Numbered from the stretch's first letter, positions 35,233 through 44,335 are shown. The stretch: DNA of 64,000 nt from Clostridia bacterium (GCA_017397695.1 JAFQIF010000066.1:28933-92932), one strand, 5' to 3'. The notes: generated from the letters alone by a model not told the origin. Translations and numbers: made by a program.

Positions 35233-37005
35233 ATGATCTATGGCAATAAAGAGGGTATCCGCGATTCTGTGTTGGCTCAGCTGGAAACGCTGTATGATCT
35301 TGATCTGACGAGCGAAATCTTTGCTCCGGCAGAGCTGCTGGACGTGCTCGCTGCATTTACTTGCGCGATCAATCGAGAGATCAGCATCTATGTTTCTCGC
35401 AGCGGTGCAATTCTGGATATCACCATCGGGGGACTCAACAGCGTCGATCTCAAGGATATGCATCTGCGTCGTAATACGCGCCGCCTGAGTATGATTCGCT
35501 GTATTCATACACATCCGGGTGGCAATCCGCAGCTATCGGATGTGGATATCAGTTCATTGCGTTCCATGCATTTTGATGCAATGGCAGCTGTTGGAGCAAA
35601 GGATGGCAAGGCTACAGGTATTCAGACAGCGTTTCTGGGTGAAATCGTAAACGGTGTGAACAAGGTTTTCCTCACGGATATAACGCCGGTTAAAAAGATT
35701 CCACAGCGGGCATGGATGGACGCGATTGAACGAGCCGACAGCGAAGTGATGATCGGCGCAAGCAGCAGCACGCAGGAAGAAAAAGAACGAGCGTATCTTG
35801 TCGGATTGGATAGTGAACGGTCGCTGGAGGAATTGGCTCGTCTGGCAGATACAGCAGGCGCGATTGTTGTGGGTAGCATGCTCCAAAAAAAGACCAGACC
35901 AGATACATCAACATACATCGGCAGCGGCAAGGCTGATGAGCTGGCACTGGACTGTCAGGCGAAAGACGCGGATATTGTGATCTTCGACGATGAACTTACC
36001 GGTGTGCAGACGCGCAATCTGGAGGACATTCTGCGCGGTGTGAAGGTTTTGGATCGCACAACGCTGATTCTGGATATCTTTGCGCAGCGTGCACAGTCTC
36101 GTGAGGGACGCTTGCAGGTAGAACTGGCGCAGATGGCGTATCAGCTTCCTCGTCTGATGGGTCATGGTGTGTCCATGTCCCGTTTAGGCGGCGGTATTGG
36201 TACAAGAGGTCCGGGTGAAACGCGTCTTGAGATGGATCGGCGTCGTATCCGCAGGCGCATGAGTGATTTGCGTCACGAGATTAAGGAACTGGAAGAGCAG
36301 AGAAGCTTGCGACGTGCGCGTCGCGAAAAGAATCGCGTGCCGGTTGTGGCGCTTGTAGGTTATACCAATGCTGGAAAATCCACGCTGCTCAATGCGCTTT
36401 CTGACGCAAATGTGCTGGCAGAAGACAAGCTTTTCGCTACGCTGGATCCCGTTGTCCGCACGGTGAAGCTGCCCAACGGAGGCGAGTTCTTGTTGGTCGA
36501 TACAGTTGGTTTTATCAGCAAGCTACCGCATGCGCTCGTCGATGCGTTCCGATCTACGCTGGAAGAAGCGCTGCTGGCAGATATTCTGCTGATTATCTCG
36601 GATGGTGCGTCTGATGAGATGCTCCATCAGCACGATGTTGTTCTGGAAGTGCTGAAGTCTCTTGGTGCCGAGGACAAGCCGATGATTGACGTCATCAACA
36701 AGGTGGATCTGCTGGAAGCGAAGCCGCAATGGCCGGGTGCACATTTTATCAGTGCAAAGACAGGTGAAGGCGTAGAAGTACTCCTGGAAGAGATTAAGCG
36801 CCAGATTCGCGGTGTGCAGCGGAAACTGCGTGTGTGCATTCCATATGCTCAAGGGGCTTTGACTTCGATGCTTCACAGCAGCGGCAGTGTTTTATCCGAG
36901 GAATACACCGACACAGGCGTTATGATTGAGGCCATGGCTGATGATCAGCTCTACGGAAAGTTGTCTGCAAGACTGGGAGAAAAGGCGCTTGTCTGGCTTG
37001 AGTGA
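35233..37005 (+). CDS. hflX: GTPase HflX, long form with N-terminal JAMM-like domain
   Basis: 590 residues; E. coli HflX is 426. HflX splits stalled ribosomes under stress. The HflX core runs from about residue 195, with the conserved GTRGPGETRLEMDRRRI region, G1 GYTNAGKST at 376-384, G3 DTVGFI and G4 NKVD. The first about 170 residues are an extra domain with CIHTHPGGNPQLSDVD: H92, H94, S102 and D105 fit HxH-x7-S-x2-D exactly, the JAMM metalloprotease pattern, with E49 as a candidate catalytic Glu. I recall this long form in other Clostridia, but whether it hydrolyses anything is unknown. Two M15 peptidase genes follow. Confidence 0.93.
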   Translation: MIYGNKEGIRDSVLAQLETLYDLDLTSEIFAPAELLDVLAAFTCAINREISIYVSRSGAILDITIGGLNSVDLKDMHLRRNTRRLSMIRCIHTHPGGNPQLSDVDISSLRSMHFDAMAAVGAKDGKATGIQTAFLGEIVNGVNKVFLTDITPVKKIPQRAWMDAIERADSEVMIGASSSTQEEKERAYLVGLDSERSLEELARLADTAGAIVVGSMLQKKTRPDTSTYIGSGKADELALDCQAKDADIVIFDDELTGVQTRNLEDILRGVKVLDRTTLILDIFAQRAQSREGRLQVELAQMAYQLPRLMGHGVSMSRLGGGIGTRGPGETRLEMDRRRIRRRMSDLRHEIKELEEQRSLRRARREKNRVPVVALVGYTNAGKSTLLNALSDANVLAEDKLFATLDPVVRTVKLPNGGEFLLVDTVGFISKLPHALVDAFRSTLEEALLADILLIISDGASDEMLHQHDVVLEVLKSLGAEDKPMIDVINKVDLLEAKPQWPGAHFISAKTGEGVEVLLEEIKRQIRGVQRKLRVCIPYAQGALTSMLHSSGSVLSEEYTDTGVMIEAMADDQLYGKLSARLGEKALVWLE

Positions 37006-37020
37006 GAAAGGAACGATTGC

Positions 37021-37725
37021 ATGCTTGCAATGCGAGCAATTGCTGCGCTGACATTGGGCGCTGCGATGCTGTTTGAATCCTGGGCTTTTGTGATGCCGCA
37101 TCAGGATCCGACGGACACGCTTATTCTGGTGAATAAATACAACAAAGCGCCCGCGGTGCCGATTACGCTGGTAAAGCCTGACGTACCGCCGACACGTGAA
37201 GCGCTTTCGGAGAACATCTATATGCAGCCCGTGGCTGCAGCTGCGCTGGAGGAGCTTTTTGCGGGAGCAAAGGAAGATGGCTTTACGCTGCTTGCTACCA
37301 GTGGGTTCAGAAGCTATTCCACGCAGAAGGCAATTTTCGAGCGCAAGCTTGACAAGATGAGCGAACGTGCTGCCAATGCAAGTGTGGCCAAGCCGGGCTA
37401 TTCTGAGCATCAGACGGGTCTGGCTATGGATGTGGAAGGAGAGGCTTCTCTGGGCATCGGTCTGGTCGATGACTTTGGTGAAACGCCGGAGGGCATGTGG
37501 CTGGCAGAGCATTGCCACGAGTACGGATTCATTATTCGATATCCCAAGGGAAAAACGGACATCACCGGATATATTTATGAGCCGTGGCATATTCGCTATG
37601 TCGGCAAGGAAGCTGCGGCGGAGATCGATGCACTGAATGTGACGTTTGAAGAGTATATTCTCATGATACGTGGTGATCGTGTGAAATACTTGGAGGGAGG
37701 AATTGCTGATGAGGCTGCTCAGTAA
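37021..37725 (+). CDS. M15-family D-Ala-D-Ala carboxypeptidase (VanY-like), copy 1
   Basis: 234 residues. A hydrophobic N-terminus (about 1-22) looks like a signal peptide or anchor, so the enzyme acts on cell-wall peptides outside the membrane. The VanY pattern is complete: SGFRSYSTQ, zinc ligands H130 and D137 in SEHQTGLAMD, and H190 in EPWHIRYVG. Its function is probably trimming the terminal D-Ala of peptidoglycan stem peptides; a vancomycin resistance role is not implied because no vanHAX genes are near. The end overlaps the start of the second copy by 17 bases. Confidence 0.9.
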   Translation: MLAMRAIAALTLGAAMLFESWAFVMPHQDPTDTLILVNKYNKAPAVPITLVKPDVPPTREALSENIYMQPVAAAALEELFAGAKEDGFTLLATSGFRSYSTQKAIFERKLDKMSERAANASVAKPGYSEHQTGLAMDVEGEASLGIGLVDDFGETPEGMWLAEHCHEYGFIIRYPKGKTDITGYIYEPWHIRYVGKEAAAEIDALNVTFEEYILMIRGDRVKYLEGGIADEAAQ

Positions 37726-38482
37726 AACTGCAATTGTTATCCTTGCGCTTATGCTGACAGTCCAGCCTGTTTTTGCTGAAATGCTTGACCTTTCTGCGTT
37801 GGGCGATATTCAGGAAGCGCAGCTGTATGAAGAGATGTTGCCCGAAAGAACGTGGACGTATCCGATTTCTTATGAGCTGCTGACCACCAGTGAGTATATC
37901 GTTTTGGCCAATACAGAGAATCTGCTCGACGAGGAATATATTCCAGATGATCTGACAAAGGATTTGAAGTGCAGAAAGATCAGTTATGATCCGATCCAGA
38001 TGCGCCAGACAGCTGCGGATGCGCTGTGCGCGCTTTTTGACGCGGCACAGGAAGAGGATATCTATTTGTATGCCCATTCCGGATATCGCAGCTATCGTAC
38101 GCAGAAGACCATGTATTATAATCGCTTGGAAAAGAACAAGGGCAAGGATGACGGTGTTGTTGCTTATCCTGGTTCTTCAGATCATCAGACTGGATTGGGC
38201 ATCGACGTGATCAACAAGGCTGGTATCGGCAAGAAATTCACTGAGGCATTCGGCGAGACCAAGCAGGGAAAATGGCTTGCAGAGAATTGCTGGGATTATG
38301 GCTTTATTATCCGTTATCAGAAGGATAAAGAAGATATTACGGGAATCATCTATGAGCCGTGGCATCTGCGTTATGTAGGCGTACAGGTGGCGCAGTATAT
38401 GCGCGATAATCACCTTTGTCTGGAAGAGTTTACCAAGGAATGGAAGGAGGCCGTGGCTGCATATGAGGCTGCGGGGCTGTGA
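37709..38482 (+). CDS. M15-family D-Ala-D-Ala carboxypeptidase (VanY-like), copy 2
   Basis: 257 residues from the ATG at 37709, with GGAGGGAGG 8 bases upstream. It has a clear signal peptide (about 1-22, ending near QPVFAE), a linker domain, then the same catalytic set as its neighbour: SGYRSYRTQ, H159 and D166 in SDHQTGLGID, and H219 in EPWHLRYVG. The two proteins are clear paralogues in the catalytic half but differ in their N-terminal parts, so the duplication is old or the two have separate targets. They overlap by 17 bases. Confidence 0.9.
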   Translation: MRLLSKTAIVILALMLTVQPVFAEMLDLSALGDIQEAQLYEEMLPERTWTYPISYELLTTSEYIVLANTENLLDEEYIPDDLTKDLKCRKISYDPIQMRQTAADALCALFDAAQEEDIYLYAHSGYRSYRTQKTMYYNRLEKNKGKDDGVVAYPGSSDHQTGLGIDVINKAGIGKKFTEAFGETKQGKWLAENCWDYGFIIRYQKDKEDITGIIYEPWHLRYVGVQVAQYMRDNHLCLEEFTKEWKEAVAAYEAAGL

Positions 38483-38484
38483 TC

Positions 38485-39108
38485 ATGAAGATTATCGACA
38501 TCTCTCAGGAAATTCATCCGGATATGACGGTTTATCCCGGTGATCCGAAGTTCAGTAGTCATCTGGTCAGCAGCTTTAAGCAGGGCAGTATGTGCGAAGT
38601 CAGCGAATTGACTATCGGAAGCCATTGCGGTACGCATATTGATGCGCCGTTGCATATGATTCCCAGCGGTGCGACACTGGAAACCATGCCGCTGGATTGT
38701 TTTATCGGTCCATGCCGTGTGCTGACTCTCCCGGTCAATGTTGTGACAGAAAAAATGCTCGTCGAGCGCGGTGTCAAGGAAGGAGAACGCATTCTTTTGC
38801 GTACGGATCCAAAGGGTGAGCATACGCCTACAGATGGTCAGTTTAACCCTGCGGTGCTCAGCCTTCGCGCTGCTCAGCTTCTGGCACGGCTGAATGTAAA
38901 GCTGATTGGCATTGATGCGCTTACAGTGGAGAATATGGAAATCTGCGACGGAGAAATCCATAGGACGCTGCTTTCCAGCGGAGTGGCCATCCTGGAAGGA
39001 CTCCGACTGGAAAAAGCCATCAAGGAGCACTATTTTCTCAGCGCTCTTCCGCTGTCGCTCACGGGAGAAAACGGCGCGCCGTGCCGTGCAGTCCTTATTG
39101 AGGAATAA
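38485..39108 (+). CDS. cyclase-family protein (kynurenine formamidase-like hydrolase)
   Basis: 207 residues from the ATG at 38485 (a GTG 6 bases earlier overlaps the previous stop). The metal-binding signature HCGTHIDAPLH is intact (family pattern HxGTHxDxPxH), as is the DISQEIHPDMTVYPGDP start. Members hydrolyse amides such as N-formylkynurenine or act as cyclases; many in Clostridia have no known substrate, and no tryptophan degradation genes are nearby. It is 2 bases after the second carboxypeptidase, so probably in the same operon. Confidence 0.85.
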   Translation: MKIIDISQEIHPDMTVYPGDPKFSSHLVSSFKQGSMCEVSELTIGSHCGTHIDAPLHMIPSGATLETMPLDCFIGPCRVLTLPVNVVTEKMLVERGVKEGERILLRTDPKGEHTPTDGQFNPAVLSLRAAQLLARLNVKLIGIDALTVENMEICDGEIHRTLLSSGVAILEGLRLEKAIKEHYFLSALPLSLTGENGAPCRAVLIEE

Positions 39109-39112
39109 ACGA

Positions 39113-39141
39113 TTGCCACATCGCAAAAGCGGTGGTATAAT
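39113..39141 (+). promoter_or_regulatory. vegetative promoter of galE
   Basis: TTGCCA, 17 bases, TATAAT, with TGG before the -10 (extended -10), 51 bases upstream of galE. Confidence 0.72.
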
Positions 39142-39192
39142 AGTAACAGCAAGTACATATTTTCGCACAAGAAGAGAGAGGAGAATCATCCC

Positions 39193-40206
39193 ATGAACAT
39201 CCTTCTGACTGGCGGTGCCGGTTTCATTGGTTCTCATACCGGCGTGGAACTGCTCAATGCGGGCCATGATGTCGTTGTTGTTGATAATCTTTACAACAGC
39301 AGCGAAAAGTCCCTGGAGCGTGTACAGGAACTGACTGGAAAGACTGTCAAGTTCTACAATGCAGATTGCTGCGACTTTGCGGCGATGGATAAGATCTTTG
39401 CTGAGAATGAGATCGATGCTGTTATTCATTTTGCTGCGTATAAGGCTGTTGGCGAATCTGTGGCCAAGCCGATGGAGTATTACCGCAACAACATCGATGC
39501 GACGCTGACTGTCTGCGAAGCGATGAAAAAGCATGGTGTCAAGCGCTTCATTTTCAGCTCTTCTGCGACAGTGTATGGAATCCCGGATCATATGCCGCTG
39601 GATGAGACCATGCCTACCAGCTGCACCAATCCGTATGGCTGGACGAAGTACATGAACGAGCGCATTCTGACCGATATCGCTGCTGCGAATAAGGATTGGT
39701 CTGTTGTGCTCCTGCGCTATTTCAATCCGATCGGTGCGCATGAGAGCGGCCGCATCGGTGAGATGCCCAACGGCATCCCGAATAACCTGATGCCGTTTAT
39801 CACTCAGGTTGCCTGCGGCAAGCGTGAGTTCCTGTCTGTCTTTGGCAATGATTATCCGACTCCGGATGGCACCGGCGTGCGCGACTATATCCATGTTGTC
39901 GACCTGGCGAAGGGCCATCTCGCTGCTGCGAATTATGCGATGACTCACACCGGCACCGAGATTGTAAATCTTGGCACCGGTCATGGCTACAGCGTGCTGG
40001 ATATCGTCAATGCCTTTGAGAAGGTTAATGGCGTGAAGGTTCCCTACAAGATCGTTGATCGTCGTCCGGGCGATATTGCTGAGTGCTGGGCCGACCCGAA
40101 GAAGGCGAAGGAAGATCTTGGCTGGGTGGCCGAAAAAGGTCTTGAAGAGATGTGCCGCGATGCGTGGCGCTGGCAGACCCAGAATCCGAACGGCTACGAA
40201 GACTAA
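39193..40206 (+). CDS. galE: UDP-glucose 4-epimerase
   Basis: 337 residues, standard length. Interconverts UDP-glucose and UDP-galactose with bound NAD+. The Rossmann motif [11 protein letters not shown] lies at 7-17, the catalytic Ser is in FSSSATVYG, and the YxxxK pair is in NPYGWTKYM. It sits alone between its own promoter and a strong terminator, so it is not part of a Leloir operon here and more likely serves cell-surface glycan synthesis as well as galactose use. Confidence 0.96.
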   Translation: MNILLTGGAGFIGSHTGVELLNAGHDVVVVDNLYNSSEKSLERVQELTGKTVKFYNADCCDFAAMDKIFAENEIDAVIHFAAYKAVGESVAKPMEYYRNNIDATLTVCEAMKKHGVKRFIFSSSATVYGIPDHMPLDETMPTSCTNPYGWTKYMNERILTDIAAANKDWSVVLLRYFNPIGAHESGRIGEMPNGIPNNLMPFITQVACGKREFLSVFGNDYPTPDGTGVRDYIHVVDLAKGHLAAANYAMTHTGTEIVNLGTGHGYSVLDIVNAFEKVNGVKVPYKIVDRRPGDIAECWADPKKAKEDLGWVAEKGLEEMCRDAWRWQTQNPNGYED

Positions 40207-40216
40207 CCCAATATCG

Positions 40217-40250
40217 AAAAGGAGACCTGCTTTTGCAGATCTCCTTTTTA
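40217..40250 (+). terminator. intrinsic terminator after galE
   Basis: AAAAGGAGACCTGC pairs with GCAGATCTCCTTTT around TTTT with one internal mismatch, ending in TTTTTA. The A-rich upstream arm means it could also act for the convergent MFS gene. Confidence 0.83.
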
Positions 40251-40258
40251 TTATGCTC

Positions 40259-40320
40259 TTAAAGCCGCCGCGAAGCGCAGAAGGGGGGGAAGGGGTTCCT
40301 CAGGCAAGTGCTAAGGCAGC
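40259..40320 (+). repeat. dispersed palindromic intergenic repeat, copy C
   Basis: TTAAAGCCGCCGCGAAGCG and the following AGAAGGGG match copy A at 3553-3577 with few differences, and the unit ends in a GGCAGC motif as in A and B. It lies between the convergent galE and MFS genes, so it contains no coding sequence. Confidence 0.65.
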
Positions 40321-40328
40321 CGTTCAAA

Positions 40329-41579
40329 TTAAATCTTGCTCACATTTTTAGGCACCAGGAATATAAAGATCGAACCGCCAAGGAGGAACATAAACATAAC
40401 CGCCAGCACACCATAGTTGGTGATGCCGGTCAACTGAGCCACCAAACCAAAGAGAGCGGGGCCGATGACCGCAGAAAACTTACCGAAAACGTCGAAGAAA
40501 CCGAAATACTCGCTGGCTTCTTCAGCAGGAACGAGTTTGCCATAGAACGAGCAGGAAAGCGCCTGAATACCGCCTTGCGCAGTGCCAACCAGAACGGCAA
40601 GCATCAGGAAATCCTTCATTTCCTTGAGATTGAAACCGAGGAAGCAGACGACAATGTAGGTCGAAATACCAAATAGAATCATGCTGCGGGAACCAAATCT
40701 ACCTGCGAGCTTGCCGTAGAGAATTGCAAAGGGAAAGGCGACGATTTGGACAACCAGCAAAATGACCATCATGTCCATGCTTTCCAGACCGCAGGAAGCG
40801 CCGAATACTGTAGCCATGTGGATGATCGTGCCAACGCCGTCAATATAGAAGAAATAGGCGATCAGGAAGAAAAGCACGCTCTTGTTGCTGATAATCATGG
40901 ACAGTGTGTGCTTCATATTGCGCATCGTATGCGCGAGAATATTACGATCGGGTTTAATGTCATGCTTCTGCCGTACGTGACGCAGCATTGGAATGGAGAA
41001 GAGCAGCCACCAAGCAGCAGTCAGAATAAAGGAGAACTTAGTGGCAGGAATCGTTGCGATACCAAAGCTCTCGCCGAACTGGATCAGTATGAGGGAAATA
41101 ATCAGCGGAATGGTCGATCCGCCGATGTATCCCAGACCGTAGCCGACGGAGGATACGCGATCCATGCGGGAAATATCGGTTACATCCAGCAGGAAGCTGT
41201 CATAATATATGCAGGAACCGGAGAACCCCAGCGTTCCAAGAATGTAGAACAGCAAAAGCCCCTGCCAGCTGTCAGTGATAGCCAGAAAGAAGGTGCATAC
41301 AACGCCCAGCAGCATGAATGCCGTAAAAAGCTTTTTCTTCATTCCGCTGAAATCGCCAAGCGTTCCAAGGAAGGGCGCAAGAACCGCACAGATCAGCGTG
41401 CCGAAAGAGGTGGCATAACCCCAGTAAGCGGTAGAATCAACGCTGGATACGCCGCCGTTTTGTGCAACGTTCTGGAAGAAAACAGGAAGAATGATGGCCG
41501 CCACAATGGCAGAAAAAGCGGAATTGGCCCAGTCATATAAGATCCAGGACTTTTCTTCTCTTGTATAATTCTTAAGCAT
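40329..41579 (-). CDS. MFS transporter, UMF1/Atg22-like family
   Basis: 416 residues with about 12 membrane segments. The N-terminal YTREEKSWILYDWANSAFSAIV is the hallmark of the UMF1 family (related to yeast vacuolar Atg22), and FLGTLGDFSGMKKKLF is the MFS loop 2-3 motif. Substrates of bacterial members are unknown; amino acid efflux is a guess from Atg22. The ATG overlaps the stop of the uridine kinase gene by one base, so the pair is cotranscribed on the minus strand. Confidence 0.88.
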   Translation of the reverse strand: MLKNYTREEKSWILYDWANSAFSAIVAAIILPVFFQNVAQNGGVSSVDSTAYWGYATSFGTLICAVLAPFLGTLGDFSGMKKKLFTAFMLLGVVCTFFLAITDSWQGLLLFYILGTLGFSGSCIYYDSFLLDVTDISRMDRVSSVGYGLGYIGGSTIPLIISLILIQFGESFGIATIPATKFSFILTAAWWLLFSIPMLRHVRQKHDIKPDRNILAHTMRNMKHTLSMIISNKSVLFFLIAYFFYIDGVGTIIHMATVFGASCGLESMDMMVILLVVQIVAFPFAILYGKLAGRFGSRSMILFGISTYIVVCFLGFNLKEMKDFLMLAVLVGTAQGGIQALSCSFYGKLVPAEEASEYFGFFDVFGKFSAVIGPALFGLVAQLTGITNYGVLAVMFMFLLGGSIFIFLVPKNVSKI

Positions 41580-42217
41580 CAGGGCCTCCCGCGGCCTTTG
41601 CCGCTGTACATATGCAGGTCGTTATTGATATAGCTGGCCAGAATCTCATTGATCTTGGCATTTTTACCGCCGCCGGCAACAATCACATCGGCATGTTGCT
41701 CGTAATTTCGGATATACTGATCGAACATCGGCTTAACGGTGGACATGTATTGGGAAGAGATGTTGTCGATAGCGCGGCCGCGTTCGTTGATGTCACGCTG
41801 AATGCGGCGTAGCAGACAGATATCAGAATCGACGCGGACGTAAAGCTTGAGATCCATCATCTCGCGCAGTCGGGCGTCATAGAAGGCATGAATACCCTCA
41901 ACGATAATGACATCATGAGGCTCCAGATATTCGTCCAGCTGTGGAGCACGGCGATGATTGGGATAATCGTAGCGCTTGCGGAGAACGTGCTTACCGCCAA
42001 GCAGTGAGCGGATATCATCAAGCAGCAGATCGTGATCGAAGATTGCAGGCTCGTCGTAGTTGAGCTGGCAGCGTTCTTCAAATGTCATATCAGGGTGATC
42101 ATAGTAATAAGCGTCCTGGTTGATGATTAGAATGCTCTTATTGACCATTCTGGCCAGTTCTTCGGCCAGCGTGGATTTGCCGGAACCGCTGGCACCGCAG
42201 ATACCGATAAACAGCAT
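41579..42217 (-). CDS. udk: uridine kinase
   Basis: 212 residues from the ATG at 42217, chosen because AAGGAGTG lies 8 bases upstream on the minus strand and the protein then starts MLFIGICGASGSGKST; a longer start would overlap the ABC-F gene. Phosphorylates uridine and cytidine in pyrimidine salvage. The P-loop GASGSGKST is at 8-16, with DAYYYDHPD, the uridine-binding YDYPNHRRAP region and VEGIHAFYD all present. The gene lies between the ABC-F and MFS genes on the minus strand. Confidence 0.94.
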   Translation of the reverse strand: MLFIGICGASGSGKSTLAEELARMVNKSILIINQDAYYYDHPDMTFEERCQLNYDEPAIFDHDLLLDDIRSLLGGKHVLRKRYDYPNHRRAPQLDEYLEPHDVIIVEGIHAFYDARLREMMDLKLYVRVDSDICLLRRIQRDINERGRAIDNISSQYMSTVKPMFDQYIRNYEQHADVIVAGGGKNAKINEILASYINNDLHMYSGKGRGRP

Positions 42218-42240
42218 GTTCAAATCACTCCTTTGTATGA

Positions 42241-44157
42241 TCAGTTTTCTTCCTGCAGGGCTGCTTCGGCTTTTTCCCATTCCTCATAGAGATGGGAAAG
42301 AGCGCTTTGCGCCTGCTGATAGGCTTTTTGCACTTCTGCAGCACGCTTTGCGTCGCTGTAAAGATCTGGATCAGCCAACTGTGCCTCAAGCTCAGCAATT
42401 TCTTCTTCCTTGAGACCGACTGCTTTTTCCGCTTCCTGAGCACGAACCTTGAGTTGGCGCAGTGCTTGTTTGTTCATCTTCTCGCGGCGTTTTTCTTTTT
42501 CCAGTTCGGTCTTGGTCTTCCCGGCGACGACTTCCTGCTCAACTGGACGATTCTTCTTTTCCAGATAGTCGTCGTAGTTGCCCATGTATTCTGTGACGCC
42601 GTCCGGCATCATTTCGATGACACGGTCTGCTACACGGTTGATAAAATACCGGTCATGAGAGACGGTGATGATTGTTCCGCCGAATCCTGCAAGTGCGTTT
42701 TCCAGCACCTCGCGGGAATCCATATCCAGATGGTTTGTTGGTTCATCCAGAAGAAGCAGATTGTCCTTGCGCAGCATCAGCGCAGTCAGTGCAACTCGGC
42801 CTTTTTCACCGCCGGATAAGGTCTTGATCGGCTGAAATACATCGTCTCCCGTGAACAGGAACATACCCAGCGCGCCTCGTACATCAGATTGCTCCATTCT
42901 TGGAAAGCGGTCCCAGACTTCGTCGAGTACCGTCTTTTCCGGATTCAGGGAGCTTTGATGCTGATCGTAGTAACCCAGATCTACGTTGGATCCGTAGCGT
43001 ATATCGCCGCTGTCGCTGGCTACGTCGCCGGTAATCAGCTTGATAAGCGTTGATTTGCCTACACCGTTCGGTCCAATGAGTGCAATGCGGTCGCCGGCAC
43101 GGACATGCAGTGAGAAGTTGGAGAAAAGGTGCTTTTCTCCAAAAGATTTGCTGACGTCATTGATCCGGAGAACATCTTCGCCGGTACGCCTGCGTGCCTC
43201 GAATCGGAAGTGAATTGCACGCTCATCGATAGGCTTTTCCAGTTTTTCCATACGCTCAAGCGCCTTTTCGCGGCTTTCTGCGGCACGAATGGATTTTTCG
43301 CGGTTGAACATCCTGTAGCGTGCGATGATCGCCTGTTGGCGCTCAATCTCTTTCTGCTGGAGCTCGTAGGCTCGGATGCGTGTTTCAAAGCGTTCTTCTC
43401 GCTGGGCGATGTAACGGGTATAGTTTCCGTTGTATTGCTCTGCGGTACCCATCAGGATTTCGACCATGCCATTGCATACGTGATCCAGGAAGTAGCGGTC
43501 ATGGGAGATAACCAATACGGTGCCGCGATAAGCTGCCAGATAGTTCTCCAACCAATTCAGGGTTTCCATATCCAGGTGGTTGGTTGGCTCATCCAGCAAC
43601 AGCAGATCAGGCTTTTGCAGCAGCAGACGAGCGAGGCATAAGCGGGTCTTTTCGCCGCCGGAGAGGGAATCAACCTCCTGCTCGTATTGACTGGGCTTAA
43701 AGCCCAGTCCATTGAGCACGCCGGATACCATGCTCTTCCAGGCATAGCCGTCTGCATCCTCGAATCTGCGCATCAGCTTGTCATAATCTGCGGAGAGGCG
43801 GTTAAAATGCGCGGTATCGGTGTGGGCATGCGACATTTCAGCCTCTAGGGCGCGTAGCCGCTTTTCCATCTCGAAGACAGGCTCGTATACTTTTTCCAAT
43901 TCGGCCCATACGCTTGCGCCGCTGGTTACCATGTCCTGCTGGGCGAGGTAGCCGATTCTTGTTCCGCGAACGATGGAGATTTCGCCGCCATCCGGAGAAT
44001 CTAAGCCGGCAATAATGCGCATCAGGGTTGACTTTCCGCATCCGTTTACGCCGACCAGACCAATGCGATCTCCTTGCTGCATGGTAAAAGAGACATCCTT
44101 CAGCACAACGTTGACACCAAATGCTTTGGCGATATTCTGTGCACTCAGAACGATCAT
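42241..44157 (-). CDS. ABC-F family ATPase (ribosome-associated, YdiF/Uup-like)
   Basis: 638 residues, two fused ABC domains and no membrane segment. Walker A motifs are GVNGCGKST (near 36) and GPNGVGKST; signature motifs are LSGGEKTRL and LSGGEKGRV; Walker B segments end LLLDEPTNHLDM in both halves. A charged linker lies between the domains and a coiled-coil C-terminal extension of about 90 residues follows the second. ABC-F proteins act on the ribosomal E site; this domain layout is closest to YdiF/Uup types rather than dedicated antibiotic-resistance proteins, but resistance cannot be excluded. Transcribed from its own promoter, divergent from ctsR. Confidence 0.92.
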   Translation of the reverse strand: MIVLSAQNIAKAFGVNVVLKDVSFTMQQGDRIGLVGVNGCGKSTLMRIIAGLDSPDGGEISIVRGTRIGYLAQQDMVTSGASVWAELEKVYEPVFEMEKRLRALEAEMSHAHTDTAHFNRLSADYDKLMRRFEDADGYAWKSMVSGVLNGLGFKPSQYEQEVDSLSGGEKTRLCLARLLLQKPDLLLLDEPTNHLDMETLNWLENYLAAYRGTVLVISHDRYFLDHVCNGMVEILMGTAEQYNGNYTRYIAQREERFETRIRAYELQQKEIERQQAIIARYRMFNREKSIRAAESREKALERMEKLEKPIDERAIHFRFEARRRTGEDVLRINDVSKSFGEKHLFSNFSLHVRAGDRIALIGPNGVGKSTLIKLITGDVASDSGDIRYGSNVDLGYYDQHQSSLNPEKTVLDEVWDRFPRMEQSDVRGALGMFLFTGDDVFQPIKTLSGGEKGRVALTALMLRKDNLLLLDEPTNHLDMDSREVLENALAGFGGTIITVSHDRYFINRVADRVIEMMPDGVTEYMGNYDDYLEKKNRPVEQEVVAGKTKTELEKEKRREKMNKQALRQLKVRAQEAEKAVGLKEEEIAELEAQLADPDLYSDAKRAAEVQKAYQQAQSALSHLYEEWEKAEAALQEEN

Positions 44158-44206
44158 AGATTCAAACTCCTATCAAACTGTCATTCTATGCAAAACATAT
44201 CAATTT

Positions 44207-44235
44207 ATTATACGATACCAAACCGGGAGAAGCAA
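44207..44235 (-). promoter_or_regulatory. vegetative promoter of the ABC-F-udk-MFS unit
   Basis: On the minus strand: TTGCTT, 17 bases, TATAAT, about 50 bases before the ABC-F start codon. Confidence 0.72.
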
Positions 44236-44283
44236 GCGGTTTTATTCGTTTGGATTGAATGGGTGTCCGGATGAAATTCACTC

Positions 44284-44312
44284 TTGCGCATGACGGAAAA
44301 CACGCGTATAAT
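44284..44312 (+). promoter_or_regulatory. vegetative promoter of ctsR-clpC
   Basis: TTGCGC, 17 bases, TATAAT, 45 bases before ctsR. A CtsR operator begins 6 bases after the -10, so repressor binding would block the start site. Confidence 0.75.
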
Positions 44313-44318
44313 ATAAAA

Positions 44319-44335
44319 GGTCAAAGAAAGTTAAA
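44319..44335 (+). promoter_or_regulatory. CtsR operator (heptad direct repeat)
   Basis: GGTCAAA-GAA-AGTTAAA matches the CtsR heptad direct repeat (consensus RGTCAAA-NAN-RGTCAAA) with one mismatch in the second half. It lies between the -10 and the ctsR start, which fits autoregulation by CtsR. Confidence 0.72.

Noticed and set aside
37021..38482. Vancomycin resistance locus
   Set aside because: The two VanY-type enzymes have no vanH, vanA/B ligase, vanX or vanRS genes nearby, so they are better read as ordinary cell-wall carboxypeptidases.
40746..41540. 264-codon open frame on the plus strand opposite the MFS gene
   Set aside because: The minus-strand protein has clear membrane helices and the UMF1 signature; the plus frame is composition-driven.
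42241..44157. ABC-F antibiotic resistance gene
   Set aside because: Domain layout and C-terminal coiled coil look like the housekeeping YdiF/Uup type, and there is no attenuating leader peptide or mobile context.
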